DNA from: Companilactobacillus futsaii JCM 17355
GTDB lineage: Bacteria > Bacillota > Bacilli > Lactobacillales > Lactobacillaceae
Reading direction: 5' to 3'
Length of the DNA: 64,000 nt
NCBI RefSeq assembly: GCF_001435505.1
Contig: NZ_AZDO01000130.1
Location: 1-64,000 of the forward strand
Position 1 is the first letter of the stretch; every line of letters begins with the position of its first letter. A model generated the notes under the pieces. The model was not told the DNA's origin. It did not search any database and saw only the letters and a program-made list of their open reading frames with translations. This document shows positions 38,065 through 46,562 of this stretch, piece by piece. Made by a program: the position numbers and the translations under genes.

Positions 38065-38871
38065 TTATTTGTTATCTTCGCTTGTGTTCTTAGCTTGTGC
38101 TAAATCTTCAATAGATTTTGCATCAGCAGCATCAGAATTTTCGTCGTTGTTGTCATCCTTAGCAAAGTCTGCATCTGTAACAGCTTCTTCACCTTGTTTA
38201 CCTTCAACGATAGCATCAGCCATCTTAGATGTGATTAATCTAACGGCACGGATAGCATCATCGTTTGAAGGAATGATAACATCGATAGGATCTGGATCTG
38301 TATTTGTATCAACCATAGCTACGATAGGAATGTTAAGTTTCTTAGCTTCGTTAACAGCAATGTTTTCCTTGTGAGGATCAACAATAAACATAACATCTGG
38401 GATTCTTGGCATATCTTCGATACCACCAAGGAATCTTTCTAGCTTAGCTTGTTGCTTTTGTAGTAAAGCAACCTCTTTCTTAGGTAGACGTTCAAAAGTA
38501 CCATCTTCAGCCATTGCCTTGATGTCCTTTAATCTCTTGATACGTTTTTGGATTGTGTTCCAGTTAGTCAAAGTTCCACCTAACCAACGGTGGTTAACGT
38601 AGTATTGACCGGCACGCGTAGCTTCTTCAGCAACAGCGTCTTGGGCTTGTTTCTTTGTACCAACGAATAGGAAAATTCCATCATCACCGGCAACAGCCTT
38701 CATATAGTTGTATGCATCGTCAATCATGCGTACTGTTTTTTGTAAATCAATGATGTAAATACCATTTCTTTGTGTAAAGATAAATGGCTTCATCTTAGGG
38801 TTCCATCTTCTTGTTTGGTGACCGAAATGTACACCGGCTTCAAGAAGTTGTTTCATAGAAATAACTGACAT
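38065..38871 (-). CDS. rpsB: 30S ribosomal protein S2 with an acidic C-terminal extension
   Basis: [22 protein letters not shown] is the S2 N-terminus, and [33 protein letters not shown] is its conserved C-terminal region (named here by position, about 175-205). The protein is 268 aa; residues about 232-268 form an Asp/Ala/Asn-rich tail ([12 protein letters not shown]) beyond the usual end. AGGAGG precedes the ATG. The leader is highly structured, and the promoter lies in the end of the GIY-YIG gene. Confidence 0.96.
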   Translation of the reverse strand: MSVISMKQLLEAGVHFGHQTRRWNPKMKPFIFTQRNGIYIIDLQKTVRMIDDAYNYMKAVAGDDGIFLFVGTKKQAQDAVAEEATRAGQYYVNHRWLGGTLTNWNTIQKRIKRLKDIKAMAEDGTFERLPKKEVALLQKQQAKLERFLGGIEDMPRIPDVMFIVDPHKENIAVNEAKKLNIPIVAMVDTNTDPDPIDVIIPSNDDAIRAVRLITSKMADAIVEGKQGEEAVTDADFAKDDNNDENSDAADAKSIEDLAQAKNTSEDNK

Positions 38872-38897
38872 AAAAAGTTCCTCCTGGTTTTTACCTC

Positions 38898-38956
38898 CAC
38901 TTAAGTCTTATTCAACCAAAACGCGACTCGCGCACCATCAGTTGAATCGTTAAGTG
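38898..38956 (-). promoter_or_regulatory. Structured rpsB leader RNA, candidate S2 autoregulatory element
   Basis: CACTTAA (38898-38904) pairs with TTAAGTG (38950-38956), and ATTCAAC (38910-38916) with GTTGAAT (38941-38947). Between them CGCG-ACT-CGCG forms an apical stem. The three stacked stems lie in the ~100-nt leader. S2-controlled rpsB leaders are known in other bacteria; its use here is inferred. Confidence 0.55.
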
Positions 38957-38978
38957 TGTGTATTCAATACGGTTTAAT

Positions 38979-39007
38979 ATTATAAATGAGGACCACTATT
39001 TAATCAA
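38979..39007 (-). promoter_or_regulatory. Promoter of rpsB-tsf
   Basis: On the minus strand TTGATT (39007-39002), a 17-bp spacer and a perfect TATAAT (38984-38979). The -35 box is formed by the last codons of the GIY-YIG gene. Confidence 0.8.
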
Positions 39008-39277
39008 GTAGTCCCGCCAATTTATTCCATGACTTTTTAAGAGCTGTTTTTTTTGTTGGCGGGTTAGCTTTTTTATGGCAATTTCACGTTTCAAAGCTGC
39101 AGACTTGTCGACCAATTCCTCGGTATACATGAGTTTAACTGGACGTCTAACTTTCGTGTACTTAGCACCTTTGCCAGCATTGTGCGTTTTTACTCTTTTT
39201 TTCACATCGTTACTAGTACCAGTGTAAAAGGTTCTGTCACTGCACAATAACATGTATACGTAGTATTTACTTTCCAT
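38996..39277 (-). CDS. GIY-YIG nuclease-superfamily protein (YazA/UPF0213 type)
   Basis: A small single-domain GIY-YIG protein of 93 aa. It shows YYVYMLLCSDRTFYTGTS (the paired YVY and YTG motif strands), the Arg in KRVKTHNAGKGAKYTK, and a Glu in LKREIAIKKL. Members are usually encoded next to the tRNA methyltransferase gene, as here, where the start overlaps that gene by 11 bases. Substrate unknown; a DNA or RNA processing function is inferred from the fold. Confidence 0.9.
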   Translation of the reverse strand: MESKYYVYMLLCSDRTFYTGTSNDVKKRVKTHNAGKGAKYTKVRRPVKLMYTEELVDKSAALKREIAIKKLTRQQKKQLLKSHGINWRDYLIK

Positions 39278-39995
39278 TGATTATTAAATTAGCCTCTTTA
39301 CTTAATTGATGATTTTCGTCATAAATAACTAAATCTGGTTCCACTCTCAAGGACGCAGTCTTAACAGTCTTGATAGCATCGACCAATACTAAATTGGCAT
39401 CCTTTTTAGCAGTTGTCCTAACGAATCGTAGACGTTTAGCTTGCAACTTCTCTTTTGCCATCGTTACTAGTAAGTCACTGAGTCGTTGCGGGCGATAGAC
39501 TAAATAAGCGTGAGAATTTTCTTTGAGTAAAACTTTGATAGCCGACAAAATATCTTTTAAATTAGCTTTTAGTTCGTGGCGTGCAATGGCTAAAACGGAA
39601 TTGTCTTTGATTGCAGTTTGATCAGTTACTTTAAAATATGGCGGATTGCAGACGATCGTATCAACTGTATCATGGGCAATGTATTGTTGAATATTTTTTA
39701 AATCGTCATTAATCAATGTCACTTGCTTTGACAAATGGTTATCGTCAATACTTTTTTGAGCTAAATCAGATAATTGCTTTTGAATTTCAACTAAGTAAAT
39801 TTTAGCGACAGTTTTACTAGCTAAAGACAATCCAATGGCTCCATTTCCTGCACATAGATCGACAACTTTGCCTTTTTTTGCGGGATTTGCGAAATTATAG
39901 AGTAAAATGGTATCAAGGTTAAATGAGTAAAGCTCCTTGTCTTGATTGATTTTGACGCCGCTGTTGGCAATCGTATCTTGAGAATTAATCGACAT
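39267..39995 (-). CDS. trmN6: tRNA1(Val) A37 N6-methyltransferase-like protein (YabB/TrmN6)
   Basis: A SAM-dependent methyltransferase of 242 aa. VDLCAGNGAIGLSLAS (45-60) is the SAM-binding loop, and CNPPYFK (116-122) is the NPPY catalytic motif of N6-adenine methyltransferases. Length and pairing with a GIY-YIG gene match Firmicutes YabB. Exact target tRNA is inferred from the family. It is divergent from the acyltransferase gene at 40058. Confidence 0.88.
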   Translation of the reverse strand: MSINSQDTIANSGVKINQDKELYSFNLDTILLYNFANPAKKGKVVDLCAGNGAIGLSLASKTVAKIYLVEIQKQLSDLAQKSIDDNHLSKQVTLINDDLKNIQQYIAHDTVDTIVCNPPYFKVTDQTAIKDNSVLAIARHELKANLKDILSAIKVLLKENSHAYLVYRPQRLSDLLVTMAKEKLQAKRLRFVRTTAKKDANLVLVDAIKTVKTASLRVEPDLVIYDENHQLSKEANLIINGK

Positions 39996-40057
39996 ATTAC
40001 ACCTGCTTTATGGTATTTTAAATAAGTGAAAATTATTTTTGGGAGAATGAGAATTTT

Positions 40058-40687
40058 ATGTTTTATAAAGTAATTCGTGTTTTAGTAAGAGGACTAGTTT
40101 TCCTCTTAAATGGACGTTACCACGTAGTTGGCAAAGAAAACTTGCCTGATAAGCCCTATATTCTAGTAGCACCCCACCGAACTTGGTGGGAACCAATCTT
40201 TTTTGCTTTGGTAATTTCGCCACGTGTTGCAACTTTTATGGCAAAAAAAGAACTCTTCAAGAATCCAATATTAAGATTTATCTTAGTTCACGCCCATGCC
40301 TTTCCAGTTGATCGAGAACATCCCGGTCCCTCAGTTATCAAAACACCCGTTAAAGCCTTGAAAAAAGAAGGCAAAGTTTTGATAATGTTTCCTTCAGGAA
40401 CTCGTTATTCGGAAGACTTAAAAGGTGGTGCTGCTTTAATTGCAAAACTTTCTAAAGCCCCACTAGTACCATTTGTTTATCAAGGACCTTTGACTTTTGG
40501 TGGTCTTATGAAACATCAGCGAATCACCGTCGGAATCGGTCCAGAAATCGACTTTGACTTTAAAGCCAAACTGGATGAAAAGCAAACTAAACAAATTAAT
40601 GAAGATATGGAAGAAGCTTGGGACAAAATCGATAACGAAATCGATCCTAGTTTTGAATATATCCCACCAAAAAAGAAACATAAATAA
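40058..40687 (+). CDS. plsC: 1-acyl-sn-glycerol-3-phosphate acyltransferase (PlsC family)
   Basis: It transfers the second acyl chain to lysophosphatidate at the membrane. An N-terminal hydrophobic segment (about 5-17) precedes the acyltransferase motif, which here reads HRTWWE (40-45), with Glu replacing the usual Asp of HX4D. FPSGTR (111-116) is the phosphate-binding motif. The 209-aa length is typical. GGGAGA lies upstream. It is monocistronic and convergent with the purine operon, sharing its terminator. Confidence 0.88.
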   Translation: MFYKVIRVLVRGLVFLLNGRYHVVGKENLPDKPYILVAPHRTWWEPIFFALVISPRVATFMAKKELFKNPILRFILVHAHAFPVDREHPGPSVIKTPVKALKKEGKVLIMFPSGTRYSEDLKGGAALIAKLSKAPLVPFVYQGPLTFGGLMKHQRITVGIGPEIDFDFKAKLDEKQTKQINEDMEEAWDKIDNEIDPSFEYIPPKKKHK

Positions 40688-40689
40688 TT

Positions 40690-40744
40690 ATATAGACGAA
40701 AAAGACGACATTTCAAATTGAATTGTCGTCTTTTTCGTCTATAT
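40690..40744. terminator. Bidirectional terminator between plsC and purD
   Basis: A perfect 21-bp inverted repeat (40690-40710 with 40724-40744, arms beginning ATATAGACGAAAAAGACG) has a 13-base loop and T-rich arms. The purD stop codon lies inside its right arm. It serves convergent transcription from both sides. Confidence 0.9.
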
Positions 40745-41992
40745 GGAGTTTTTACCAATATCACGACGATAAAAAATATTCTCTTGATTCATACGTTGCA
40801 AGTGCTGATAAACATCAGCCTGAGCGTGACTCAACGAATCAGCCTGTGTTTGCATCAAGTACAATCGCCCACCATTGCTGATCAATTCTTCATCTTGCTT
40901 GCGAACACCAGCAAAATTAATCGTCAATGGACAATTTTTGAAATCATCGACTTTACCTAAACTACCAAAAATTGGTTTCTGCGGATAACCTTGGCTGACC
41001 GCAAAAACCCCTAGATTAAGACCTTTTGTTTCCCAATTTATCTCAGTAATTTTTTTATGGTTCAAAATCTTTACAAAAATATCAGACAAATCAGATTTCA
41101 AACGTGGCAAAACCACTTCAGTCTCAGGATCACCAAAGCGAGCATTGAATTCAATTACCTTGATACCATCTTTAGTCGAGATCAAGCCGGCATATAAAAT
41201 ACCCGTATACTTGATACCTTCTTGATATAGTTGGTGAACAAAAGGCTCCAAAACTTGATCAATGGCCATTTGCTTGATGTCTTCAGAAATATTGCCTACT
41301 GGACAAACAGCACCCATACCGCCAGTATTAGGACCTTTGTCATCTTCAAAAATTTTCTTATAGTCTTGAGCTAAAGGCATAGGATAAAAGCGCTTGTGAT
41401 CAACAAATGCCATCAGAGAGAATTCTTCACCATCAAGGTACTCTTCAATCACTACTCTTTTAGTATTGAATTTATGTCCATCCAAGAGCTCACTGACCAC
41501 TTCTAAAGCTTCATTTAAGTCCTGAACAATATAAACACCTTTACCAGCGGCTAATCCGTCAGCTTTGATAACTGTTGGAAAACTTGATTCAACAGTTAAA
41601 TACTCCACAGCATTCTCTAAATCAGTAAATTCATGATATTTAGCCGTAGGAATATTAGCATCAGCCATTATTTTTTTAGTAAAAGTTTTTGAGCCTTCTA
41701 CTTGGGCAGCCAATTTGTTAGGTCCAAAAATCTTTAATTTACGTTCCTTAAAAAAATCGACAATTCCATTTACTAATGGCTCTTCTGGACCAACGACCGT
41801 ATAGTCGATATCGTTAGTCTGAACAAAGTTAGTTAAGTGATCAAATTCATCTTCATTAATTGAAATCGTTTTGATACCTGATAATTTCATTCCATCATTT
41901 CCAGGTGCGCAGAAAACAGTATTTTTATTTTTCAACAATGCCTTACAAATAGCATCTTCTCTGGCACCAGAACCAACAACAAGTATTTTCAT
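40739..41992 (-). CDS. purD: Phosphoribosylamine-glycine ligase
   Basis: An ATP-grasp enzyme forming GAR from phosphoribosylamine and glycine. KILVVGSGAREDAI at the N-terminus, the ATP-grasp segment VIKADGLAAGKGVYIV and EFNARFGDPETEVVL near the metal site are visible. At 417 aa it is full length. Last gene of the purine operon, 12 bases after purH, ending inside the terminator stem. Confidence 0.97.
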   Translation of the reverse strand: MKILVVGSGAREDAICKALLKNKNTVFCAPGNDGMKLSGIKTISINEDEFDHLTNFVQTNDIDYTVVGPEEPLVNGIVDFFKERKLKIFGPNKLAAQVEGSKTFTKKIMADANIPTAKYHEFTDLENAVEYLTVESSFPTVIKADGLAAGKGVYIVQDLNEALEVVSELLDGHKFNTKRVVIEEYLDGEEFSLMAFVDHKRFYPMPLAQDYKKIFEDDKGPNTGGMGAVCPVGNISEDIKQMAIDQVLEPFVHQLYQEGIKYTGILYAGLISTKDGIKVIEFNARFGDPETEVVLPRLKSDLSDIFVKILNHKKITEINWETKGLNLGVFAVSQGYPQKPIFGSLGKVDDFKNCPLTINFAGVRKQDEELISNGGRLYLMQTQADSLSHAQADVYQHLQRMNQENIFYRRDIGKNSI

Positions 41993-42004
41993 TAAAAAAC
42001 CTCT

Positions 42005-43546
42005 CTAGTGTTTGAAGTGTCTTCTACCTGTGAAGACCATTGCGATGCCATGTTCATTTGCCATGTCGATTGAGTCTTGATCCTTAATGGAACCACCTGG
42101 TTGAACGATAGCTGTAATGTTGTGTTCAGCAGCGTATTGAACACAGTCATCCATTGGGAAGAAAGCATCAGAAGCCATAACTAATGGTGTATGTGTATCA
42201 GCTTGTTCTTCTTGTTCAACAGCGATTTTAACTGAACCGATACGATTCATTTGTCCAGCACCAATACCGAGTGTTTTGTCAGTCGTGGAAATAACAATGG
42301 CATTACTCTTAACGTGCTTGACGATTTGTTGGCCGAATAATAAAGCTTTCATCTCTTCAGCAGTTGGAGCTTTTTTAGTTACAACTTTGAATTCACTCAT
42401 TTGATCAACTGTACTATCACGTTCTTGAACTAATAATCCACCCATGACAGATACGTAATCATATTTGTCAGCTTCTTTTGACTTAGAGAAATCAAGTGTC
42501 AATAGACGAATATTTTTCTTAGCTTCAAGAATTTCTAAAGCCTCTGGTGTAAAACTAGGTGCAATTACGATTTCCAAGAAGATCTTATGCATTTCTTCAG
42601 CAATCTCTTTAGTAACTTCGCGATTGACTGCTACGATACCACCGAAGATCGACATTGTATCTGCTGTATAGGCTTTTCTCCATGCTTTATAAATTGATTC
42701 ATCATCAACTCCGACACCACAAGGATTCATATGCTTCAAAGCAGCCACACAAGGTTGGTCAAAATCAGCCACGATTCTTAAAGCAGCATCAGCATCCTTG
42801 ATATTGTTGAATGATAATTCTTTACCATGAAGTTGTTTTGCTGAGGCAATTGAATATTCACTTGGCATAGCACTTTGATAAAAGGCCGCCTTTTGATGTG
42901 AATTTTCACCATATCTTAATTCTTGGTGATAATCGTATCCAAGGACTTCGACATCTGGGAATTCATCTTCATTTAGATCAGTCAAATAATGAGCAATAAT
43001 GCTATCGTATTGGGCTGTATGACGGAAAGCTTTAGCAGCCAAACGACGACGTAAAATTGTATCGTCTTCGTCTGATTGGATACTTTCAAGGACAGTTTCA
43101 TAATCTTTATTATCAATGACCACATATACACTCTTAAAATTCTTAGAAGCAGAACGAATCATTGAAGGACCACCGATATCGATCTGTTCAATAGCTTGAG
43201 CTGGGGTAACATCTGCTTTTGAAATAGTTTCTTTAAATGGATAAAGATTGACACAAACCAAATCAATCGTATTGATATTGAGCTTTTCAAGTGTCTTCAT
43301 GTGTTCAGGATTATCACGTTTAGCTAATAATCCAGCATGAACGACTGGATGCAATGTCTTTACACGACCATCGAGAATTTCTGGGAATTTAGTTACTTCA
43401 TCAATTTCAGTTACTTTAACGCCTGCTTCTTGAAGCTTTTTGTATGTACCACCAGTAGAAATAATTTCAAAATCATTAGCGATTAAACCTTTAGCAAATT
43501 CAACAACACCTGTTTTATCTGAAACACTGATTAAAGCTCTCTTCAT
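42005..43546 (-). CDS. purH: Bifunctional AICAR transformylase/IMP cyclohydrolase
   Basis: It performs the last two steps to IMP. The N-terminal cyclohydrolase domain ([32 protein letters not shown]) and C-terminal formyltransferase domain ([27 protein letters not shown]) are both complete in 513 aa. Its start overlaps the purN stop by one base. Confidence 0.98.
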   Translation of the reverse strand: MKRALISVSDKTGVVEFAKGLIANDFEIISTGGTYKKLQEAGVKVTEIDEVTKFPEILDGRVKTLHPVVHAGLLAKRDNPEHMKTLEKLNINTIDLVCVNLYPFKETISKADVTPAQAIEQIDIGGPSMIRSASKNFKSVYVVIDNKDYETVLESIQSDEDDTILRRRLAAKAFRHTAQYDSIIAHYLTDLNEDEFPDVEVLGYDYHQELRYGENSHQKAAFYQSAMPSEYSIASAKQLHGKELSFNNIKDADAALRIVADFDQPCVAALKHMNPCGVGVDDESIYKAWRKAYTADTMSIFGGIVAVNREVTKEIAEEMHKIFLEIVIAPSFTPEALEILEAKKNIRLLTLDFSKSKEADKYDYVSVMGGLLVQERDSTVDQMSEFKVVTKKAPTAEEMKALLFGQQIVKHVKSNAIVISTTDKTLGIGAGQMNRIGSVKIAVEQEEQADTHTPLVMASDAFFPMDDCVQYAAEHNITAIVQPGGSIKDQDSIDMANEHGIAMVFTGRRHFKH

Positions 43547-44127
43547 TATTTGGCCACCTCATTATTTTTATTTAATAAATCAAGAATTACTTGGCGATAC
43601 ATCTGATGCTCAGTTTGATGAATTCTTGCTTCCAAACTAGCTTCAGTATCATTTCTTAAACGAACAACTTTACACTGTTTGATGATTGGCCCAGTATCGA
43701 CCCCTTCATCAATATAGTGAATCGTTACACCAGTTACTTCCTCTCCTGCTTTAAAGGTTCTTTCAATCGCTTCAAGGCCTGAGAACTTCGGTAACAGCGA
43801 TGGATGAATATTGATAATGTGATTAGGATAAGCTGTTAGTAAAGTTGGTGTCACAACTTTCATATAACCTGCCAATAAAATATATTCGATGTTTAACGGT
43901 TTTAATTTTTCAATGATTGCTTGTTCATAACTACTACGATCAGGATAGTTTGACAATTGATTAACGAATACTGGAATATGATACTTTTTAGCTCGTTTTA
44001 AAACATGAGCCTTTGGTTGATCACATACCAAAATTTCAATTTCTAAACCTAAATTCCTTAACTCATCCGATTTAGCAATGGCCTCGAAATTACTACCATT
44101 ACCGGAAGCAAAGACGGCTACTCTCAT
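43546..44127 (-). CDS. purN: Phosphoribosylglycinamide formyltransferase
   Basis: It formylates GAR using 10-formyl-tetrahydrofolate. [16 protein letters not shown] at the N-terminus, [14 protein letters not shown] with the catalytic Asn-His region, and [17 protein letters not shown] with the catalytic Asp are clear. At 193 aa it is typical. It overlaps purM by 4 bases and purH by 1. Confidence 0.97.
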   Translation of the reverse strand: MRVAVFASGNGSNFEAIAKSDELRNLGLEIEILVCDQPKAHVLKRAKKYHIPVFVNQLSNYPDRSSYEQAIIEKLKPLNIEYILLAGYMKVVTPTLLTAYPNHIINIHPSLLPKFSGLEAIERTFKAGEEVTGVTIHYIDEGVDTGPIIKQCKVVRLRNDTEASLEARIHQTEHQMYRQVILDLLNKNNEVAK

Positions 44128-45143
44128 AGCTTATCTCCTTTCAAAATCAGACTTTGAGATTCTTTTGGTATTAGTTCACCAATTGTAAAAGCATTGGTTT
44201 TATTTTCATTCAATAATTCTAAAACCTCAATTTCTCTATCAGGATCGACAGCAATGACCATCCCGATACCCATATTGAAAATGTTATACATATCTCTTAA
44301 TTCCAACTGTCCATATTTTTGCAAAATATCAAAAATAGGGGGCTTTGGCCAAACGTCAACATTGATTGACGCTGTTAAATTATCTGGCAACATCCGAGGA
44401 ATATTTTCAAGAAATCCTCCACCAGTGATATGACTGATACCTTTGATCAACCGTTCTTCTAACAGTGGTACAACGTCTTCAACATAAATCTTAGTTGGCG
44501 TTAATAACAATTCGCCTAAAGTCTTTCCAGATGCTTCTGGCAACACGTCATTGATAGAAAAGTTGTGATCTTCAAAGAAAATTTTACGAACGAGTGAATA
44601 ACCATTGGAATGAATACCACTAGAAGTAATACCAATCAAAACGTCGCCAGCTTTTAGATTTTCTCTTTGTAATAAATCGTCTTTTTCACAGATTCCAACC
44701 GAAAAACCCGCTAAATCATAATCTTTTTCACTATAAACGCCGGGCATTTCGGCAGTTTCGCCACCGATCAAAGCAGCGTTAGCTTGATTACAGCCTTCAA
44801 TTACACCTTTGAGTATTTCTTCGACTTTTTGGTCGATTTTTCCAGTCGAAATATAGTCTAAAAAGTATTGAGGAATAGCACCTTGTGACAAAATATCGTT
44901 GACACACATCGCAACTAAATCAATGCCAATCGTATCCCACCTCTTGGCTTTATTCGTCAATAACAATTTAGTCCCAACACCATCATCGCTGGAAACTAAA
45001 ACTGGATGCTTATATCCTTCTGGTATCTCGTAAACACCGCCAAAGTTGCCGATATTTTTATCGTGAGTGTTTTGTTTAACAAACTTAGAAATTTTATAGC
45101 CTGATTGAATATTAACACCCGCATCTTGATAGGGATTAGACAT
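44124..45143 (-). CDS. purM: Phosphoribosylformylglycinamidine cyclo-ligase (AIR synthetase)
   Basis: It closes the imidazole ring to AIR using ATP. VLVSSDDGVGTKLLL, MCVNDILSQGAIPQYFLDYI, ALIGGETAEMPGVY and HITGGGFLENIPRMLP are PurM motifs. At 339 aa it is full length. It begins 12 bases after purF. Confidence 0.97.
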   Translation of the reverse strand: MSNPYQDAGVNIQSGYKISKFVKQNTHDKNIGNFGGVYEIPEGYKHPVLVSSDDGVGTKLLLTNKAKRWDTIGIDLVAMCVNDILSQGAIPQYFLDYISTGKIDQKVEEILKGVIEGCNQANAALIGGETAEMPGVYSEKDYDLAGFSVGICEKDDLLQRENLKAGDVLIGITSSGIHSNGYSLVRKIFFEDHNFSINDVLPEASGKTLGELLLTPTKIYVEDVVPLLEERLIKGISHITGGGFLENIPRMLPDNLTASINVDVWPKPPIFDILQKYGQLELRDMYNIFNMGIGMVIAVDPDREIEVLELLNENKTNAFTIGELIPKESQSLILKGDKL

Positions 45144-45155
45144 CTTGATGCCTCC

Positions 45156-46562
45156 TTATTTTTTGGATTCGTAATCATAAAGATAGGTTGGATAATCGCC
45201 GTTAAAATATGACATATCTAAACCTGAATACGGTGCATCTGCATTTAAACCAATTGCACTGATCAAACCATCCTCACTGAGAAATTCTAGTGAATCAGAA
45301 CCAAACATTTGATTCATTTCTGGGATCGACTTATGGGCAGCAATCAACTCACTCTTTTCTTGGATATCGATACCATAAAAACAAGGATGCATGAAACGTG
45401 GCGAAGCAATTCTTAAATGAACTTCAACAGCACCAGCATCACGCAACAATTGCACGATATAAGCACAAGTGGTTCCCCGGACAATTGAATCATCGACTAA
45501 AATCACTCGTTTGCCACGAACAACACCTTTAACAGCAGCTAACTTTTGACGAACGCTCTTTTCACGCAATTCTTTAGTTGGTTGGATAAACTCGCGACCC
45601 ATGTGTTGATTCTTGATCAAGCCCATTTCGTAAGGCAAACCAATCTCTTCAGCATAACCACTAGCAGCTGATAAAGAAGAATTAGGAACACCCACGACAA
45701 TATCTCCGTCAGCTGGAGCTTCTTTGGCCAAGTTGGCTCCCATACGTTTTCTAGCTGAATGGACGTTGATACCTAAAATATCGGAATCTGGTCGTGCAAA
45801 ATAAATGAATTCCATAGAACAAATTGCCAATTGTGTTTTATTCGTCCAGTGATCAATTTCCATACCTGAATCTGAGATGGTAATCAATTCTCCAGGTTGA
45901 ACGTTACGAACTAAAGAGGCACCGACGGCATCCAAAGCACATGTTTCACTGGCAACTACGAAACCTCCGTTAGATAATTTACCGATTGACAAAGGTCTAA
46001 ATCCATGTGAATCAAGTGCTACGATCAAGGCATCTTTTGTCAACAATAGATAAGCGAAACCGCCTTGAATCTTGTTAAGCGCCTCAATGATTTTTTCGTG
46101 CAGCGTTGGCGCATTGGAAACCTTAATAAGATGCACTAGAACTTCTGAGTCAGAACTGGACTTAAAAATATGACCTTTTTCTTCCAATTCCTTTTTGAGT
46201 GTGATGGCATTAGTCAAGTTACCATTATGTGCTAAGGCAATTTGGCTGTCAGTAAAGTCAAATAATAATGGTTGAACATTTTCAATTTTGTTTTCCCCAG
46301 CAGTTGAATAACGAACGTGACCAATAGCTGAATTACCAACTAAACTATTAAGAAATTCTGGTTTAGAGAAAACTTGTGTCAACAATCCTAAATTACGATA
46401 AGTTCGTAATCTTTTACCATCATTAGCGACAATTCCGGCACCTTCTTGACCACGATGTTGAAGACTGTGCAAACCTAAATAAGTTAAATAATTAGCATTT
46501 TCAGCTCCCCAGACACCAAACACGCCACATTCTTCATTCAAACTCTTTACTTCATTAAGCAC
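45156..46562 (-). CDS. purF: Amidophosphoribosyltransferase
   Basis: The committed step, PRPP plus glutamine to phosphoribosylamine. The mature N-terminal nucleophile is the Cys of NEECGVFGVWG, preceded by a short propeptide (MLNEVKSLNEE) as in Bacillus PurF. The PRPP motif VILVDDSIVRGTT lies in the C-terminal half. A GTG start at 46562 follows GAGG by 7 bases, giving 468 aa. It overlaps the purL end by 16 bases. Confidence 0.96.
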   Translation of the reverse strand: MLNEVKSLNEECGVFGVWGAENANYLTYLGLHSLQHRGQEGAGIVANDGKRLRTYRNLGLLTQVFSKPEFLNSLVGNSAIGHVRYSTAGENKIENVQPLLFDFTDSQIALAHNGNLTNAITLKKELEEKGHIFKSSSDSEVLVHLIKVSNAPTLHEKIIEALNKIQGGFAYLLLTKDALIVALDSHGFRPLSIGKLSNGGFVVASETCALDAVGASLVRNVQPGELITISDSGMEIDHWTNKTQLAICSMEFIYFARPDSDILGINVHSARKRMGANLAKEAPADGDIVVGVPNSSLSAASGYAEEIGLPYEMGLIKNQHMGREFIQPTKELREKSVRQKLAAVKGVVRGKRVILVDDSIVRGTTCAYIVQLLRDAGAVEVHLRIASPRFMHPCFYGIDIQEKSELIAAHKSIPEMNQMFGSDSLEFLSEDGLISAIGLNADAPYSGLDMSYFNGDYPTYLYDYESKK

